In this document: positions 1 through 5,264 of the stretch, in pieces
Numbering within the stretch: position 1 is the stretch's first letter
Layout: each line of letters opens with the position of its first letter
Source: Flavobacteriales bacterium
Lineage (GTDB): Bacteria; Bacteroidota; Bacteroidia; Flavobacteriales; Flavobacteriaceae
Length of the DNA stretch: 5,264 nucleotides
Assembly: GCA_011525065.1 (NCBI GenBank)
Contig: WTIY01000153.1
Coordinates: 1 to 5,264, forward strand
Reading direction: 5' to 3'
The notes under the pieces: model-generated
What the model was told of the DNA's origin: nothing
What the model saw: only the letters and a program-made list of their open reading frames with translations
Database searches by the model: none
Made by a program: the position numbers and the translations under genes

Positions 1-17
1 TAATGAAGTAATTCGGA

Positions 18-1409
18 TTAAATTCCGGCCAATTGTTTCAATTCTAAGACAAACCTCTGGGCCAAATCCTCAGCATTCTTCACGTCTCTAGCCTCGGTAT
101 AAATTCGAATAATTGGCTCCGTATTGCTTTTGCGCAAATGAACCCATGAATTCTCAAAGTCAATTTTAACCCCGTCTATCGTATTCACACGCTCGGTCTT
201 TTTGTAGATCTTAGCCATGGAATCCATCAATTGATCTACATCGAGATCTGGGGTTAATGCGACCTTATTCTTACTCATGGCGTATTGGGGATAACTGGCC
301 TTTAACGCACTGACCTTTAAATCGAGTTGGGCCAGATGACTTAAAAATAAAGCAACGCCCACTAAGCTATCTCTCCCGTAGTGTAATTCGGGATAAATGA
401 TGCCCCCATTCCCCTCGCCACCGATAACGGCTTTGGTCTGTTTCATCATGGCCACCACATTGACTTCACCCACGGCACTGGCGTCATACTGACCACCGCG
501 CTTTTGGGTTACATCACTCAGGGCACGGGATGAGGATAAATTCGACACAGTGTTTCCAGGGGTTTTTGACAAGACGTAGTCGGCCACGGCCACTAGGGTA
601 TATTCCTCGCCAAACATCTCCCCTGTTTCATCGACAATGGCCAATCGGTCCACATCAGGGTCAACAACAAAACCAAGATCGGCCTTATGGTGAGTAACGG
701 CCTCCATTAGGTCCCCTAAATGTTCCTTTAGCGGCTCTGGATTATGAGGAAATTCACCATTAGGCGTACAGTGTAAGGCGATGACATTCACGCCTAAAGC
801 TGAGAGCAATGGCGGTAAAGCGATGCCTCCAGTCGAATTCACTGCATCAATCACTACGGTGTAATTTTGAGACTTGATGGCCTGAACATCCACAAGAGGT
901 AAGGCCAAAATGGCTTGTATGTGCTTGTCGATATAAGTATCATTTTGATCAATACGACCTAAATCATCGACTTGACAGAATTCAAATTGTTCGTTTTCCA
1001 CTAACGACAATATGGATTGACCCGCTTTGGCATCAATGAATTCACCGTGCTGATTCAGCAATTTCAGGGCATTCCATTGTTTGGGATTGTGACTGGCCGT
1101 TAGAATGATCCCGCCACTGGCTCCCTCCATAGGTACGGCCATTTCTACTGTGGGTGTTGTGGATAATCCCAAATCAATCACGTCAATGCCTTGGCCAATG
1201 AGGGTTTGCATGACCAACTGCTGAATCATGTCTCCTGATGGTCGGGCGTCTCTTCCCACAACCACCACATAACGCTCGGCATTATTGGCGGATTTTAACC
1301 ATTGACCATAAGCGGCAGCAAATTTTACAGCATCGACGGGCGTTAAATTATCGCCCACACCACCTCCGATGGTGCCGCGAATGCCAGAAATGGACTTGAT
1401 TAGGGTCAT
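18..1409 (-). CDS. glmM: Phosphoglucosamine mutase (alpha-D-phosphohexomutase family)
   Basis: Predicted 463-residue cytoplasmic enzyme converting glucosamine-6-phosphate to glucosamine-1-phosphate, the step before UDP-GlcNAc synthesis for peptidoglycan and lipid A. All family landmarks are visible and in order: N-terminal SGIRG (residues 8-12), the phosphoserine loop TASHNP (104-109, catalytic Ser106), the metal-binding loop DPDVDR (250-255, Asp250/252/254), the sugar-recognition loop GEGNGG (331-336) and the phosphate-binding loop RKSNTEP (426-432) near the C-terminus. Length matches full-length family members (about 440-465). The ATG at 1409 is chosen because MTLIKSISGIRG is the expected N-terminus; an A-rich leader without Shine-Dalgarno precedes it. 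It is transcribed divergently from the AcpH-like gene. The family also contains phosphoglucomutase/phosphomannomutase, and the GEGNGG loop differs from the E. coli GlmM form as I recall it (GEQSGH), so the family is certain and the exact sugar somewhat less so. Confidence 0.93.
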   Translation of the reverse strand: MTLIKSISGIRGTIGGGVGDNLTPVDAVKFAAAYGQWLKSANNAERYVVVVGRDARPSGDMIQQLVMQTLIGQGIDVIDLGLSTTPTVEMAVPMEGASGGIILTASHNPKQWNALKLLNQHGEFIDAKAGQSILSLVENEQFEFCQVDDLGRIDQNDTYIDKHIQAILALPLVDVQAIKSQNYTVVIDAVNSTGGIALPPLLSALGVNVIALHCTPNGEFPHNPEPLKEHLGDLMEAVTHHKADLGFVVDPDVDRLAIVDETGEMFGEEYTLVAVADYVLSKTPGNTVSNLSSSRALSDVTQKRGGQYDASAVGEVNVVAMMKQTKAVIGGEGNGGIIYPELHYGRDSLVGVALFLSHLAQLDLKVSALKASYPQYAMSKNKVALTPDLDVDQLMDSMAKIYKKTERVNTIDGVKIDFENSWVHLRKSNTEPIIRIYTEARDVKNAEDLAQRFVLELKQLAGI

Positions 1410-1484
1410 GGATTCTGATTTTTATTTAATTACTTTTTTATCACTAACGATTAAAACTGACACGAATTGTAGATTGAAACAATC

Positions 1485-1494
1485 CTTGATCAAG
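1485..1494. repeat. 10-bp palindrome CTTGATCAAG
   Basis: A perfect inverted repeat in the divergent spacer. It extends to AAT/ATT on the flanks if one unpaired C (1484) is allowed. Possible dimeric regulator site, but a 10-bp palindrome by chance in 179 bases is not rare. Confidence 0.3.
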
Positions 1495-1514
1495 ATTAAA
1501 TCTGGCTACTGAGG

Positions 1515-1526
1515 TGAATTAATTCA
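1515..1526. repeat. 12-bp palindrome TGAATTAATTCA
   Basis: A perfect 12-bp inverted repeat in the divergent spacer. Its centre is 31 bp from the centre of the palindrome at 1485-1494, close to three helical turns, so a pair of dimers would sit on the same DNA face. It lies just downstream (minus-strand sense) of the TAATTTTG box at 1542-1549. An operator role is inference; AT-rich sequence raises the chance rate. Confidence 0.35.
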
Positions 1527-1541
1527 AACCGTCGTGCCCAG

Positions 1542-1549
1542 CAAAATTA
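1542..1549 (-). promoter_or_regulatory. Possible glmM -7 box (TAATTTTG)
   Basis: On the minus strand this reads TAATTTTG, a full match to the Bacteroidota -7 consensus TAnnTTTG. A transcript from here would carry a leader of roughly 125 bases before the glmM ATG. No TTG is found at the usual -33 distance, so the call is weak. A partial match, TAATCTTG, lies closer to glmM at 1491-1498. Confidence 0.3.
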
Positions 1550-1576
1550 AGGATTAATATCGGCATTATTTTTCTC

Positions 1577-1584
1577 TAAATTTA
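1577..1584 (+). promoter_or_regulatory. Possible -7 box for the AcpH-like gene (TAAATTTA)
   Basis: TAAATTTA differs from TAnnTTTG only in the last base and ends four bases before the GTG start at 1589. If used, the mRNA would be leaderless or nearly so, a geometry similar to that of the stronger TACCTTTG box before uvrA in this window. No -33 element is visible. Confidence 0.25.
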
Positions 1585-1588
1585 GGGC

Positions 1589-2188
1589 GTGAATTTTTTA
1601 GCCCACATTTATCTCTCTGGTGAGGATCCCGAAATAAAATTGGGCAATTTTATGGCCGATGCCGTGAAAGGCAATCAGGTTAATCAATACAATCAAAAAA
1701 TTCAAATTGGCATAAGATTACATCGCGCCATAGACGCCTACACAGATGCGCATCCCACCTTTCGTCAAAGCACCAGACGATTACATGGAAAACAATTTGG
1801 CCATTATGCCGGAGTCATTGTCGACTTGTTCTACGATCATTTCCTGGCGGCAAATTGGCAGCAATACCACCAAGAAAATTTGCCCACATTTGCTCAGCGA
1901 TTTTACGCCCTTCTAGACGACAAAAAGTCACTCACTCCAGAGCGCACCCAGCATTTAATTCCCTACATGATCGAACATAACTGGCTGGTTAAGTACCAAT
2001 CCTTAGCAGGCTTGGATCAAATCATGCGTCAAATGAACAAACGGACAAAAGGGCGTTCCAACATGGATCAAGCGGGTCTTGAATTACGCCAGCACTACCC
2101 TGAATTTCTCAAAGAATTTCAGAGCTTTTTCAAGGAACTCATTACCTTTAGCCGAGAGGAACTAGAGCGTTTAACCCATAATTTTTAA
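1589..2188 (+). CDS. acpH: Acyl carrier protein phosphodiesterase family protein (AcpH/DUF479)
   Basis: A 199-residue protein of the AcpH family, whose E. coli member hydrolyses 4'-phosphopantetheine from holo-ACP and gives apo-ACP in the cytoplasm. Family features are clear: N-terminus MNFLAHIYLS with His6, GNFMAD (19-24), GIRLHRAIDAYTDAHP (41-56, with His45, Asp49, Asp53, His55), DLFYDHFLAANW (79-90) and NWLVKY (131-136). This His/Asp pattern is that of a non-canonical HD-like metal hydrolase. Length is close to the E. coli protein (about 193). The GTG start is fixed by homology, since family members begin MNFLAH and no upstream ATG is needed. There is no Shine-Dalgarno. It is followed after 21 bases by the GGT gene on the same strand, so the two are probably cotranscribed. 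Family assignment is firm; that it acts on ACP in this organism is inferred. Confidence 0.9.
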   Translation: MNFLAHIYLSGEDPEIKLGNFMADAVKGNQVNQYNQKIQIGIRLHRAIDAYTDAHPTFRQSTRRLHGKQFGHYAGVIVDLFYDHFLAANWQQYHQENLPTFAQRFYALLDDKKSLTPERTQHLIPYMIEHNWLVKYQSLAGLDQIMRQMNKRTKGRSNMDQAGLELRQHYPEFLKEFQSFFKELITFSREELERLTHNF

Positions 2189-2209
2189 GCCCTAAAAGCC
2201 GAAGAATCC

Positions 2210-3907
2210 ATGAAAAATTATCCCATTTGGCTGCTGACCCTTTACTTGCTCCTCTCCTGTCAACCATTGATCAAAGAGGTCCAAACTGCTCCCCTGGGGG
2301 TAACCGCCAAAAACGCCATGGTGGTCTCGGCCAGGGAAGAAGCCTCAAAAATCGGAGTCGCAGTCATGGCTCAAGGAGGCAATGCATTTGATGCAATGTT
2401 TGCTACAGAGTTGGCTCTGGCAGTCACCTTCCCCTATGCAGGAAATTTAGGTGGTGGGGGCTTTATGGTCTATCGTCTAAATAACGGCACAACAGGCAGC
2501 TTGGATTATCGGGAAATGGCCCCCTTGGCCGCGGAACAAGACATGTACTTAGATGATATGGGGCAGCACGATCGAAAACTGAGTACCCTGGGCGCAATGG
2601 CTATAGGTGTTCCAGGGACGGTCAAAGGCATTTTTGAGGCCCATACTCAATTTGGGAAACTCCCTGTAGATCAGTTGATTGACCCCGTAATCGATTTAGC
2701 TCGAAATGGCTATGTCGTGACGGCGAAACAGGAAGAGCGACTCAATCAATACCGTGATTTAATTCGAGAAACCAGCGGTCAGCAGGTGTTGTATGCACAG
2801 ACGTATAAAGCGGGGGATACGGTCAAAAACCCCGCCCTGGCGAGCACTTTAGTGCGGCTGCGTGAAGAAGGGGCTAATGCCTTCTACAATGGATCAATGG
2901 CCGAGCAAATGAGCCAATTCATTCAAACCAAGGGTGGCATCATCAAAAAAGAAGATTTTGAGCAATATCGCGCTTACTGGCGGCGACCCATTCGTTTTAG
3001 CTACCAAGACCTAGACATCATTTCTATGGGACCCCCTTCCAGCGGCGGCCTTTGCTTGGGTCAAATCATGGGCATGATAGCGCCCTATGATTTAGAATCA
3101 TTGGGACACAACACCGCAGCCTATGTGCAACATTTGACCGAGGCAGAGCGCAGGGCCTATGCAGATCGCAGTCATTATCTTGGCGACCCTGATTTTGTCG
3201 CGATTCCCACGGCTCAGTTGCTGGATTCAGCCTATTTAAGGCATCGAATGAGCACATTTTCTCCAACAAAAGCCACTGAATCTGCAAACATGGGGTACGG
3301 AGAAATCAATTTTATTGAAAGCGACGAAACCACGCATTATTCCATAGTAGATCCCATGGGTAATGCCGTTTCAGTAACCACAACCATCAATGGGGCTTAC
3401 GGATCAAAACTCTTCGATCCAGAATTGGGCTTTTTTTACAACAACGAAATGGATGATTTCAGTGCTAAACCGGGATCTCCCAATATGTTTGGACTTATCG
3501 GAGGCCAGGCCAATGCTATAGCGCCAAAAAAACGCATGCTGAGTTCCATGACACCGACCATTGTTGAACGCAATGGCGAATTGTGGCAAGTTCTCGGTAC
3601 CCCCGGGGGGTCTACCATCATCACGTCAGTCCTTCAGGTCATTTTGAACACCCATCATTTTAAAATGACCATGCAACAAGCCGTCAATCAACCGAGATTT
3701 CACCATCAGTGGCTCCCCGATTTGATTCAATTCGAACAAGAGGGCTTCTCAGAAGCCTTGATGAATTCGCTCAAGAATCAAGGCCATGGCATTTATCAAG
3801 GCGAGGGTCGTGTCATCGGAAAGGTCGATGCAATTATGCGTCATTCAGATGGAATTCTCGAGGCAGGTGCTGATCCACGGGGCGATGATACCGCAGTGGG
3901 GTTCTGA
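2210..3907 (+). CDS. ggt: Gamma-glutamyltransferase, lipoprotein form
   Basis: A 565-residue N-terminal-nucleophile hydrolase precursor that cleaves gamma-glutamyl bonds (glutathione and related compounds) and passes the glutamyl group to water or an amino acceptor. The N-terminus MKNYPIWLLTLYLLLSC is a type II signal with lipidated Cys17, placing the enzyme on the envelope. Substrate-site residues, judged by alignment to E. coli GGT from memory, are: Arg101 in DYREMAP; the processing/catalytic Thr374 in TTHYS; Asn394 in TTING; Glu413 and Asp416 in NNEMDDFSAKPG; Ser445-Ser446 in MLSSMTPT; Gly466-Gly467 in GTPGGS. Autocleavage before Thr374 would give a large subunit of about 357 and a small one of 192 residues. 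The stretch after Asp416 (PGSPNMFGLIGGQAN) matches the E. coli lid loop, unlike lidless Bacillus or CapD-type enzymes. The reading frame is intact and full length. The ATG at 2210 is needed for the signal peptide. It sits 21 bases behind the AcpH-like gene with no promoter between, so an operon is likely. Confidence 0.96.
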   Translation: MKNYPIWLLTLYLLLSCQPLIKEVQTAPLGVTAKNAMVVSAREEASKIGVAVMAQGGNAFDAMFATELALAVTFPYAGNLGGGGFMVYRLNNGTTGSLDYREMAPLAAEQDMYLDDMGQHDRKLSTLGAMAIGVPGTVKGIFEAHTQFGKLPVDQLIDPVIDLARNGYVVTAKQEERLNQYRDLIRETSGQQVLYAQTYKAGDTVKNPALASTLVRLREEGANAFYNGSMAEQMSQFIQTKGGIIKKEDFEQYRAYWRRPIRFSYQDLDIISMGPPSSGGLCLGQIMGMIAPYDLESLGHNTAAYVQHLTEAERRAYADRSHYLGDPDFVAIPTAQLLDSAYLRHRMSTFSPTKATESANMGYGEINFIESDETTHYSIVDPMGNAVSVTTTINGAYGSKLFDPELGFFYNNEMDDFSAKPGSPNMFGLIGGQANAIAPKKRMLSSMTPTIVERNGELWQVLGTPGGSTIITSVLQVILNTHHFKMTMQQAVNQPRFHHQWLPDLIQFEQEGFSEALMNSLKNQGHGIYQGEGRVIGKVDAIMRHSDGILEAGADPRGDDTAVGF

Positions 3908-3909
3908 TC

Positions 3910-3968
3910 CTTGAAGGGCTTATTTGTAGGTAAAATACTACACGACTCTTGAAAAAGGCTTATCTTTG
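3910..3968 (+). repeat. Imperfect direct repeat, CTTGAA-n-GGCTTAT-(C)TTTG
   Basis: Two copies lie in the gap after ggt: 3910-3926 (CTTGAAGGGCTTATTTG) and 3948-3968, the second with two extra bases before GGCTTAT and one after it. They start 38 bases apart. The second copy contains the TATCTTTG box at 3961-3968. This may be a duplicated promoter or regulator segment, or coincidence. Confidence 0.4.
3961..3968 (+). promoter_or_regulatory. Bacteroidota -7 box (TATCTTTG) for the membrane protein gene
   Basis: A full match to TAnnTTTG, 28 bases before the ATG at 3997. Transcription would start at about 3973-3976, giving a leader of some 20-25 bases. The nearest TTG upstream (3949-3951) is only nine bases away, short of the usual 17-23, so the -33 part is poor. 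The box supports an independent transcript start and favours the ATG at 3997 over the GTG at 3982. Confidence 0.5.
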
Positions 3969-3996
3969 TTTGTTAGACTAAGTGGGACTCGACCCT

Positions 3997-5019
3997 ATGG
4001 CCAAGAGAATTTCTATTTCACGCACTTTAAACAGCCTACCGCTTGCCATCAGTGGAATGGTGGCCATTACCTTATTCCTGGTCACTCAACATCTGTTGGA
4101 CATCGACCCCGCCATCGCGCTGACCTTTAATCGTCATGCCCCCCTGCTTATTGGCATCAGTGCCGGTTTGTCTGCCCTTTTGATGGTTTATTTAGCCATC
4201 GCTGCTGTCTTTCAAAAAAACAGCAGGCTTCAGGCCATAGAAACGCTCAGTGTATTTACCCAAAAGATGCATTATTTCAGGGAAATCATAGCCTTGCTCA
4301 TCCGATCCAAAATGTGGATGCCTGGACTCAAGGAGTACCTTGAACAAGAGTATGAAGGCTTGACCTTTTTCCAAGTCAAAGAGTTTTACACCGGTAAGTC
4401 CAAACTGGCCATTGAATTTATGGAAGAGCACCATCAATACAACGATACTGAAAACCTTTATTTGGAATTGAAATCGCTGCTCATGATTCATCCGTTGGAG
4501 CCCGTGAGTATCGATGCTGTTCAGTATCCTGAAATTTACGATAAAGGGATTGTTCAAAAGTGGCTCACCCATAAATGTGGATCCGGGCTCTGGTATTATT
4601 TCGGTTATAAATACGGAGAATTTAAAGGTGCTTTGGATTATAATGCGGTATTCGAACGGCATCAAGAAAAAATTATGAACCTGGCCTTGTCCATCAGTAA
4701 CGAAACCTTCCAAGATTCCTCGTTTAACGATGTCTTTTTAGCCAAACTAGGCGAATACATGCATCAGGACATAATGCCAAAACTCTTATTGTATCGCGAC
4801 CAAACTCAAGCCAACCTGCCCCCACTGATGAATTACCTGTACGCCATTTTTGCCACCTTGATGGCTTTTGGTGTTTTGGTCCCCATGATCGCTTTATTGT
4901 TCCAGCTTTCTCTGAGTTTCTTAGTTTTTGGCATTTCCATTACGTTGAGCGTCTTGGTCTATGTCGCGCTTGGACTCTACCCTTTCTTGTATCAAGAAGC
5001 CAATTCCAAAAAGGCCTAG
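3997..5019 (+). CDS. Membrane protein of unknown function, four predicted helices
   Basis: I do not recognise this 340-residue protein. Counting from the ATG at 3997: a basic N-terminus (MAKRISISR), hydrophobic helices at about 13-33 and 49-71, a soluble domain of roughly 205 residues (about 73-279), then two helices at about 280-303 and 305-332 and a short tail ending in KKA. The basic N-terminus and Lys/Arg after helix 2 suggest both ends and the middle domain are cytoplasmic. The soluble domain is rich in aromatic and acidic residues and includes GSGLWYYFGYKYGEFKGALDY (195-215); no nucleotide-binding, protease or kinase motif is visible, and there is no signal peptide cleavage site. An in-frame GTG at 3982 would add five residues but directly follows a stop (3979-3981) and sits too close to the promoter box, so ATG is preferred. 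It lies 89 bases behind ggt and before uvrA, with its own probable promoter. It is clearly a real gene: the frame is long and its hydrophobic pattern coherent. Confidence 0.85.
   Translation: MAKRISISRTLNSLPLAISGMVAITLFLVTQHLLDIDPAIALTFNRHAPLLIGISAGLSALLMVYLAIAAVFQKNSRLQAIETLSVFTQKMHYFREIIALLIRSKMWMPGLKEYLEQEYEGLTFFQVKEFYTGKSKLAIEFMEEHHQYNDTENLYLELKSLLMIHPLEPVSIDAVQYPEIYDKGIVQKWLTHKCGSGLWYYFGYKYGEFKGALDYNAVFERHQEKIMNLALSISNETFQDSSFNDVFLAKLGEYMHQDIMPKLLLYRDQTQANLPPLMNYLYAIFATLMAFGVLVPMIALLFQLSLSFLVFGISITLSVLVYVALGLYPFLYQEANSKKA
4202..4226 (+). repeat. Inverted repeat around an A7 run, with in-frame A_AAA_AAC
   Basis: CTGCTGT (4202-4208) and ACAGCAG (4220-4226) form a perfect 7-bp inverted repeat with an 11-base loop inside the membrane protein gene, just after helix 2. 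The loop and right arm hold A AAA AAC (4215-4221) in the phase of a -1 slippery heptamer. The structure is seen in the sequence; any function is speculation. Confidence 0.3.
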
Positions 5020-5069
5020 ACGCCAAGAATTCCTCTAGATTGTCGGCTATTTTTTTGCGCGTAATTAAG

Positions 5070-5077
5070 TACCTTTG
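5070..5077 (+). promoter_or_regulatory. uvrA: uvrA -7 box (TACCTTTG)
   Basis: A full match to TAnnTTTG that ends only six bases before the uvrA ATG at 5084, so the transcript would be leaderless or carry a few bases at most. A T-run ending in TTTG (5054-5057) lies 12 bases upstream, shorter than the usual -33 to -7 gap; another TTG at 5040-5042 is 27 bases away, slightly too far. The gap 5020-5083 holds nothing else except a weak CTAGA/TCTAG inverted repeat (5016-5020 and 5034-5038). Confidence 0.5.
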
Positions 5078-5083
5078 CCCCTT

Positions 5084-5264
5084 ATGAAAAATCAAGGGGA
5101 ATTTATCGAAGTCTATGGAGCGAGAGCGCATAATTTACGCGACATCGACGTACAAATCCCTCGTGAATCCTTAGTGGTGGTCACTGGACTTTCTGGCAGC
5201 GGAAAATCTTCATTGGCCTTTGACACCATATACGCGGAAGGTCAGCGACGCTACATCGAGACAT
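5084..5264 (+). CDS. uvrA: UvrA, excinuclease ABC subunit A (5' end only)
   Basis: The first 60 codons of the DNA-damage recognition ATPase of nucleotide excision repair, running off the window end with no stop. UvrA dimers bind distorted DNA, load UvrB and then leave, and the protein acts in the cytoplasm on the chromosome. The translation shows the family N-terminus: I-E-V-Y-G-A-R-A-H-N-L (8-18), then the Walker A loop GLSGSGKSS (35-43, with Lys41), followed by LAFDTIYAEGQRRY (44-57), which is close to invariant in UvrA. The full protein is usually about 940 residues, so only some 6% is here. The ATG at 5084 gives the expected short lead to I-E-V-x-G. There is no Shine-Dalgarno. UvrA2-type paralogues share this N-terminus and cannot be excluded from the fragment. 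Confidence 0.96.
   Translation, partial: MKNQGEFIEVYGARAHNLRDIDVQIPRESLVVVTGLSGSGKSSLAFDTIYAEGQRRYIET

Larger units (their letters stand above)
1410..1588. other. Divergent intergenic region between glmM and the AcpH-like gene
   Basis: A 179-base AT-rich spacer separating two genes that point away from each other, so it must hold the promoter for glmM and probably that of the plus-strand pair. No open reading frame of note and no RNA gene was recognised. It contains two perfect palindromes (1485-1494 and 1515-1526), a full TAnnTTTG match on the minus strand (1542-1549) and a 5-of-6 match on the plus strand (1577-1584), but no well-spaced -33 TTG partner for either box. Confidence 0.7.

Noticed and set aside
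3600..3610. CCCCCGGGGGG tract in ggt
   Set aside because: It encodes the conserved T-P-G-G motif in frame; explained by codon choice, with no frameshift.
3066..3624. Three short minus-strand open frames within ggt
   Set aside because: Antisense to strongly conserved GGT motifs, including TTHYS and NNEMDDFSAKPG; they are frame shadows.
3926..3942. Possible hairpin GTAG...CTAC after ggt
   Set aside because: Only a 4-bp stem, or a bulged 6-bp one, with no following T-run; not a terminator.
3982..3996. GTG start adding five residues to the membrane protein
   Set aside because: It is the first codon after an in-frame TAA and lies only 13 bases after the TATCTTTG box; the ATG at 3997 fits better.
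4192..4713. 173-residue open frame on the minus strand
   Set aside because: Lies wholly inside the membrane protein gene; the translation has no recognisable domain and the sense frame is longer with coherent membrane helices.
5013..5057. Possible intrinsic terminator before uvrA (CTAGA/TCTAG plus T-run)
   Set aside because: Stem is only 5 bp with a 13-base loop, and the T-run begins about 11 bases after the stem; too weak to call.
4940..5131. 63-residue minus-strand open frame across the start of uvrA
   Set aside because: Overlaps the end of the membrane protein gene and the conserved uvrA start; no family resemblance.

Overview
The window looks like ordinary chromosomal DNA from a member of the Bacteroidota, probably Flavobacteriia-like or a close relative. 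The evidence is the Bacteroidota-style -7 box (TAnnTTTG) ahead of two genes, the lack of Shine-Dalgarno sequences before every start, A-rich leaders, a short 'LLLSC' lipoprotein signal, and the character of the GlmM and AcpH-like proteins. Genes are tightly packed. I see no tRNA, rRNA, CRISPR array, insertion sequence, attachment site or convincing intrinsic terminator.

Layout: (1) 18-1409, minus strand: a complete phosphohexomutase of the phosphoglucosamine mutase (GlmM) type, with its 3' end 17 bases from the window edge. (2) 1410-1588: a divergent, AT-rich intergenic region with two short perfect palindromes and weak promoter-like boxes on both strands. (3) 1589-2188, plus strand: an acyl carrier protein phosphodiesterase family (AcpH/DUF479) gene with a GTG start. 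(4) 2210-3907, plus: gamma-glutamyltransferase made as a lipoprotein, 21 bases behind the previous gene and probably in the same transcript. (5) 3908-3996: a gap with an imperfect direct repeat and a TATCTTTG box. (6) 3997-5019, plus: a four-helix membrane protein of unknown function with a large soluble middle domain. (7) 5020-5083: a short gap with a TACCTTTG box directly before the next gene. (8) 5084-5264, plus: the first 60 codons of uvrA, cut by the window end.

The genes do not form one obvious pathway. GlmM feeds UDP-GlcNAc and so peptidoglycan and lipid A synthesis. The AcpH-like protein would remove phosphopantetheine from acyl carrier protein. The GGT would hydrolyse or transfer gamma-glutamyl groups from glutathione-like compounds in the cell envelope. 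UvrA starts nucleotide excision repair. The AcpH-GGT pair is the only likely operon. The membrane protein at 3997-5019 is the one real unknown. I found no strong evidence of a novel multi-gene system here; the findings are modest leads.
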